A stretch of 64,000 nt of DNA from Castanea sativa. Taxonomy: Eukaryota > Streptophyta > Magnoliopsida > Fagales > Fagaceae. Position numbers and translations under genes: made by a program. Location: contig NC_134020.1 in NCBI RefSeq assembly GCF_040712315.1, positions 47,539,751 to 47,603,750 on the forward strand. The letters run 5' to 3'. Of this stretch, positions 58,481-64,000 are shown piece after piece; position 1 is the stretch's first letter, and every line of letters starts with the position of its first letter. A model generated the notes under the pieces. The model had not been told where the DNA came from. It made no database searches and worked only from the letters and a program-made list of their open reading frames with translations.

Positions 58481-61280
58481 CGTTGCGTGCGGGAAATGTC
58501 ACCTTGTTTGCCAATGTCAAAGAAAGCAAGAAACCTCTAAAAAAGCTACCACTGATAAATAAGAGTCACTGTTACAGAAGACAACACAGCACCATTAATG
58601 TACACAACAAAACCAACAAAGACAATTATTACTACACTAAAATATTGCCAGAATTGCATGGTGTGAGTATAGGCACATAGATTATATCTCACGCAGGCTC
58701 ATCACTCTTATATTTATATTTGCTGTACAAATCAATAGGTGACCAGTGTGCATTAAGGGAGACAAATCCAAATCTTTTTCTTTGACTCTGGCTTCAGTGT
58801 TTTAGGCCACAAATCGGGCTAAGACACGCAATCTCCGGAGCCAGATTTCAAGGACACTGCTCCAACTCACTAGTCACAAGTCACAAGTTGTAATATATTT
58901 GGTGAGGGTCCAAATATGATACAATTATTGGATGCTCAAGTGGATTGAACAATGAATATTCATTCCTGCATTTTGGGCTAAAAATCTCATATGGGTATTG
59001 CAGTTCTGAGCTATTTTGTACTGTTTGTTTAATTCTTTGTGCATTTCATGCTGGTTGATCAGGTGCTTGGGCTATAATTCTCATCTGGGCTCATCTGGGT
59101 GTTGCAATTCTTGGTTAGTTTTTGTTCTGTCTGTTCCTTATTTTCTGTCTGTGATTTTGATTATTAAAAAGACATGGACTTAATTTTTCATCTAGATGTT
59201 GATGTTTTTTGGTTGGTCTATTGCTATATATTCTTTCTATTTTGATTAGTTTATTGAAAGTATCGTATATGGTGGAGACTCGCACTAGTTCATGTAAATT
59301 TTGCATTATTAGGGGGGGATTTGAAAGTGTCGGTTCTGTTTGCTTATGAACTAAATTAACATTTTTTTTTTGGGGTTCATGCATGTGGAAAATGACAAAA
59401 GTAACAGATTAGATGTGGGGATTCTTATGTTCACATGGTAGATTTAAATTTGATTTTGCCCTTCTGGTTGTATTTAATTAACCATCCCCTTCTTTCCCTT
59501 CCCATTTCTAACTAACCCTTTTCCTGACAGATTAATTATCTCTATTACTCTGCATATTCTTAATCCGTGGTTCTTAAAAGAAGGCTATTTCCCATGTGAA
59601 GTTGTGATAGTTTTTGAAGACTTGATGATTTTAGAAGTAAGGGGAAGGCTACGTTTGTTATATGTTGCGTGGTGCAAGTATTCTGTTACTCTTTTATCAA
59701 GTAATGTAACACCTTGAGGTAAACAATCTAGATTGTTAAAATTTTGCCTTTGATTGTAGTTTCATTTATCTTCTTCCGTATTCTGTGAACCATCAGCAGC
59801 ATTTTGGCTGTGAAATCTTAGGACTTTTTTCCACAAAATTTCTCCAGCTCCTAAGGGTATAAAAGGGGATCATAATTCTACTTTTGAGCCTATTTATTGG
59901 TTATTTCAACTGAAGTAGGTGCTGTCTGCACCACTTTTGAATCCTACCCCTTTCTTTAATTACAAGCTCAAATTATCTTTTGACAATTAACTCTTCCTGC
60001 TATAATAATTTTGTTAGGATTACGTGTGAACAGGAAATTCCATTGTTGAAGCAACCTCTAATAAGATGCTTGCTTATAGCTTCCTCCTAGGAAAAATACA
60101 GAGCATTTCCCTGACTATTTATGTTTTGTCCTCCCAGGCTTTCCTTAGAGAACCTAAGAACTAAGATATGTAGTCAACATTTTATGTCTTTCTGAGTCTT
60201 TTAGTAGTTTTTCCTTTGCTTGGGTTAAAAGAGAATGTAATGGAGCAGCCCATAAGACAGCTGGATTGTCTCTTGCTTCCCTAGAATGTTTTTTTTTCAA
60301 TAATCACAGTCAGCCAGCTGCCTTAGTGTCTGTTTGTAAAGCTGACTGCTATCCAGTTTAATTCAATAAAGATTGAAGATTATCAATAAAAAAAAAAATT
60401 CTTAAGGTGTTCAACCATATGAAACTCTTCTATATTTTCTTCTTGGGTATTGCAAGTTGTGCTTTCCCCCTTGCAGTTGCATGGACCTTCATTAGGTTCT
60501 GGTATATACAGATTTGAGAAAAAGTAAGGTTTCAATTGGGTATATAACCTTCGATCAAAAAAACAAATCGGGTATACAAAAAATTAAATCTGTGAGCTGG
60601 TTTCTAATATTCTTTTTACTGATGTTGGGACTTGGGAGCAGAAGAATCTGGCACATTTCTTGTTTTTCATATTGCATCCTACCGCTGATTAGACATGGCC
60701 AATCAAACATAGTTATTGACAATGTCATAATCATATTTTTTTTGGGTAAGTACATAATTTAGTTACTTGTAAGTTGTAACAAGTATATGGCCATCTTCAT
60801 AGAGAAGAAACAAATTTGTAAAGAAAAGAAGAGTAAATGTTTTATACCACAGCATATCTTTATCACTTCTGTATACGATTGATGCTTTCATTATGAATTG
60901 TCTGTGTGAAAAGTACCTTCTTTTCTTTACTAGTTGTTGTTAGTCTCTATTTAGTATTTAGTTCCTTTAGAAAATCTATGCAAAATTTTAGTACACTTTC
61001 CTAAGAAAGTTTTTATGCGTTTCAATTTAAAATTCCTTTTTTAAAACTTTAGACTGGTTTCTAATATTTCTGCCTTTGTTAATAGAAATCAAGCTTTCAT
61101 GTAACTACCTAAAACAATTTTCTGTAACATATAGCCTACAGCAGTAACTGAGCTTCTAATGTGGTAGGTATGACAAGGTAAATCCATCCAGACATTACAA
61201 AAAGTGACACGAGAGAGTAGATTTTGATATTGATCCGATTTTGAGGAGAACATATCAGCATTCACAATTGACAGGAAAAC
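58481..61280. other. Upstream region of the SINA gene
   Basis: No coding gene recognised. SINA-family genes often have a 5' UTR intron, so exons of the leader may lie here, for example in the less AT-rich stretch at 58,740-58,900, but no splice structure can be proven. A LINE tail is at 60,225-60,398. Confidence 0.35.
60225..60398 (+). mobile_element. LINE (L1-type) 3' tail
   Basis: Encodes VKRECNGAAHKTAGLSLAS, the end of the RNase H-like domain of plant L1 elements. It ends TTCAATAAAGATTGAAGATT followed by an A-run, sharing AGAGAATGTAAT and the terminal phrase with 44,955-45,191. Confidence 0.6.
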
Positions 61281-63359
61281 ATGTTCTGCAAGGAAGTGAC
61301 TGAGTCTTGCACTACATCTATGGATCCGGATCTGGCAACTTCTAGTGCTGAGTTAGGAAGTTCAACTTATAGAAAAGCTGACCCTGGGTTAGGTGGAAAT
61401 CCTGGAAGGCCCTCAAATAATGATGTGCAAGACCTACTTGAGTGTCCTGTTTGCATGGATCTGATGTACCCTCCAATATACCAGGTATGTTCTCATAGAT
61501 TCTGAACTTACATGATAATTTTTTTCTTTTTTTGGGGGGGGGGGGGGGGGGGGGGGTATTTCATTTCTTTACAAAATATTCCTTTTTCTAATGAGAATAT
61601 ACTTGGGCATTATTGCTTATAAGCAGAGTTACAAAGTTACATGGTTTCACACAAAACAACTTTACTGTAGTTTATGAAGCATTCATTGTTAAGAACAACT
61701 AGAAATTGTGATACGAAATGACATTGAAGTTATCTTAAATCAGTTTAGAAAAATTCAAGAATGATATTAAGTTTTCAGTCAAGAAGTGAAGTCCTTGTGA
61801 GTAAGGGTGACATGTTAATTGAGTTGACTAATCTTATATTTGCCAAAGCTGTTATCTGGAATGTTGGCTCTTTTCAGAAATCTTTCTAAATTTATTTTGA
61901 TCATTCTTTTAAATTGTATATAAAATGTCCTTGCTATGATAATTTCAAACGCTTCATCCATCATGGATCCTTCTTTTCTATTTTCTATTTTATTTTGCAA
62001 TTCAACAGTCATAAAACTGTTTGATAGTTTTAAGCATTTAAAATATTCTATTTAGCATTGCATTCCTTTCAGAAATTTAGTAAAATTTTTGTAAAGACAT
62101 GGAACATTGAATCATAATAACTTATTTTATTTGGTGTCATAGTGTCCAAGTGGCCACACTCTATGTTCAAACTGCAAGGTTAGAGTGCACAACTGTTGCC
62201 CTGCGTGCCGACATGAGCTTGGAAATATAAGGTGCTTGGCTTTAGAGAAAGTAGCAGAGTCCTTAGAGCTCCCTTGCAGGTACCAAATATTGGGTTGTCA
62301 TGATATTTTTCCATACTACAGCAAGCTCAAACATGAGAAAAACTGTAAATATCGTCCATACAACTGCCCTTATGCTGGAGCTGATTGTTCTGTGACTGGT
62401 GATATCCCATTCCTTGTCATGCATCTCAAGAATGATCACAAGGTTGACATGCATGATGGGTGTAGTTTCAGCCACAGATATGTGAAATCCAATCCCCAAG
62501 AAGTTGGGAATGCTACGTGGATGTTAACTGTAAGAGCTCTTCTCTCTCTCAGCGCCCCCCCCCCCCCCCCCCCCCCAACAACATACACACACATCAAGGA
62601 AAATTGCACGAGTGTGTTATATGAGGTAAAGGCAGGGGAAAATTCTTTCCCACCTCATGAAGAAAAGTCAATTTGGTTGCTTCAACATGGAATACAAGAA
62701 AATAAATATGAACCTCACAATTGTCCTTGATGGGATATGATGAATGCCAGCTGGATTTCCTGTGGAATTATGCATTTACTTTTCTGATTCAATCTGTCAA
62801 AAAAAAAAAGAAAAGTTCTTTCTGCCTTTTATTTGGCTTGTGAAATGAATGGGTGGAACTGGGCTTAAGCTTATGGAAGGCTGAAAAAGGAAGCTATATT
62901 TGTGCATTATCTTGTACCTTATCCCATTATCACCAATATCCTAATGGTGATGTAATGCAACTTTGTTCTCTTGCATCCAATTCTATTTGATTTGCACCAA
63001 CCATCTAAAAAACTATCTTGTAATTCTTTCATCTGGTGCAGGTCTTCAACTGTTTTGGCCGTCAGTTCTGCTTGCATTTTGAGGCTTTCCTTCTAGGAAT
63101 GGCACCCGTTTACATGGCCTTCCTGCGGTTCATGGGTGATGAAGATGAGGCAAAGCAATTTAGCTACAGTCTGGAAGTTGGCAGAAATGGAAGGAAACTT
63201 ACATGGCAAGGTATACCAAGGAGTATCCGTGATAGCCATAAGAAAGTACGGGATAGTCAAGATGGATTAATCATTCAGAGAAACTTGGCACTCTTATTTT
63301 CGGGTGGTGATAAGCAGGAGTTGAAGCTGAAAATATCTGGTCGTATATGGAAGGAGTAA
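61281..63359 (+). CDS. SINA-type RING E3 ubiquitin-protein ligase
   Basis: Transfers ubiquitin from an E2 to target proteins; plant SINAT proteins control stability of regulators in hormone, autophagy and stress signalling. Exons 61281-61484, 62143-62529 and 63042-63359 (GT-AG, phase 0) give 302 residues, about the usual length. The RING lies at residues 55-90: C55, C58, C69, H73, C76, C79, C87, C90. It is followed by the SIAH-type zinc finger (CRYQILGCHDIFPY, then HEKNC, CPYAGADC, HLKNDH) and the TRAF-like substrate-binding domain (FNCFGRQFCLHFEAF, SYSLEV, LTWQGIPRSIRDSH), ending SGRIWKE. The first intron splits the RING after its second Cys pair. The start at 61,281 fits the length of homologues; Met14 at 61,320 is an alternative. 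Intron 1 has a 23-bp G-run and intron 2 a 22-bp C-run. Confidence 0.96.
61534..61556 (+). repeat. Poly-G run (about 23) in SINA intron 1
   Basis: An uninterrupted G tract 50 bp after the intron 1 donor. It could form a G-quadruplex, or pair with the C tract in intron 2. Confidence 0.9.
62555..62576 (+). repeat. Poly-C run (about 22) in SINA intron 2
   Basis: An uninterrupted C tract 25 bp after the intron 2 donor at 62,530, complementary to the G tract in intron 1. Confidence 0.9.
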
Positions 63360-63788
63360 TAAGATATTATAGAAACTTCTTTGGAAATGCTGTTTTGGGA
63401 AAATTGAAAGGTGCCAATTTTTTTTTTCACCCTGTAAATAGATAGATGTTGTATTTCTTATTGATTGAGGTCACTTTCATTTATGTATCAATCTAGGAGG
63501 GCATCTTTCCTTGTTGATTTCAATGTTTTGGTATTTCAAATTTACTTGGCACGCATAATTAAAACCTACTCACAATGTTATTGAAGTGTGAGGAATTAGG
63601 TATAATAAGGATAACTGTGCTCTAAAACCTTTTCTTTTCACTTTATTAAACACAATTGAATATAAAGAAACATTTCTAAGATGTATAACCAGAAAACAAA
63701 AACAATAAGAAGAAAAGAACAAGAAATGTTCAGGAAATGATTTGAAATTGGTACGTTGGTTCATTATTTTTTCCTAGTGTCATATATT
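63360..63788. other. Convergent spacer between SINA and a peroxidase gene
   Basis: 429 bp between two stop codons on opposite strands. It should contain both 3' UTRs. No other feature seen. Confidence 0.6.

Positions 63789-64000
<212 letters not shown>

Noticed and set aside
58483..58680. 65-codon open frame upstream of SINA
   Set aside because: No family signature and no plausible splice to the SINA exons; treated as chance.

Overview
The window is nuclear DNA of a flowering plant, most likely a woody eudicot. The signs are GT-AG introns in every gene, class III peroxidases, a TBL gene, a nuclear tRNA-Ala, plant Ty1/copia and Ty3/gypsy elements, MITEs and Helitrons, and AT-rich spacers. The style of repeats made me think of Fagales, but that is only an impression.

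Layout. (1) 1-17,300 holds two tandem, intact class III peroxidase genes on the + strand: PRX1 at 3,763-9,355 and PRX2 at 12,834-16,242. They lie in duplicated blocks that share upstream DNA, introns, 3' flanks and the start of a copia fragment. PRX1 carries many insertions that PRX2 lacks: a nested hAT/MITE pair, a Harbinger-type MITE in the promoter, 1.6 kb in intron 1, a minisatellite and a hAT element in intron 2, and a downstream hAT. (2) 17,275-27,660 is a transposon nest. A copia RT/RNase H remnant was split first by a 518-bp MULE-like element and then by an 8.4-kb gypsy element with 2.1-kb LTRs on the - strand. (3) 27,669-40,480 is a third, dead peroxidase (PRX3). Its exon 2 is interrupted by about 9.8 kb that contains a caulimovirid-like (pararetrovirus) remnant lacking reverse transcriptase, plus LTR debris. 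Exon 3 is missing and exon 4 has two frameshifts. (4) 42,374-44,574 (-) is a trichome birefringence-like gene, a probable wall-polysaccharide O-acetyltransferase. (5) 45,200-50,000 is spacer with Helitron, LINE and Stowaway remnants. (6) 50,081-54,565 (-) is 10-formyltetrahydrofolate synthetase, followed upstream by a tRNA-Ala(AGC) gene at 54,993-55,065 (-). (7) 55,100-61,280 is AT-rich spacer with MITEs and a LINE tail. (8) 61,281-63,359 (+) is a SINA-type RING E3 ubiquitin ligase. (9) 63,789-64,000 (-) is the 3' end of a fourth peroxidase of a different subtype, in opposite orientation.

The host genes do not form a pathway. The coherent theme is a peroxidase tandem cluster in different stages of divergence: PRX2 is compact with a TATA box, PRX1 is intact but its promoter has been remodelled, and PRX3 is a pseudogene. 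Insertions flanked by clear target-site duplications allow a relative order of events to be read from the sequence.
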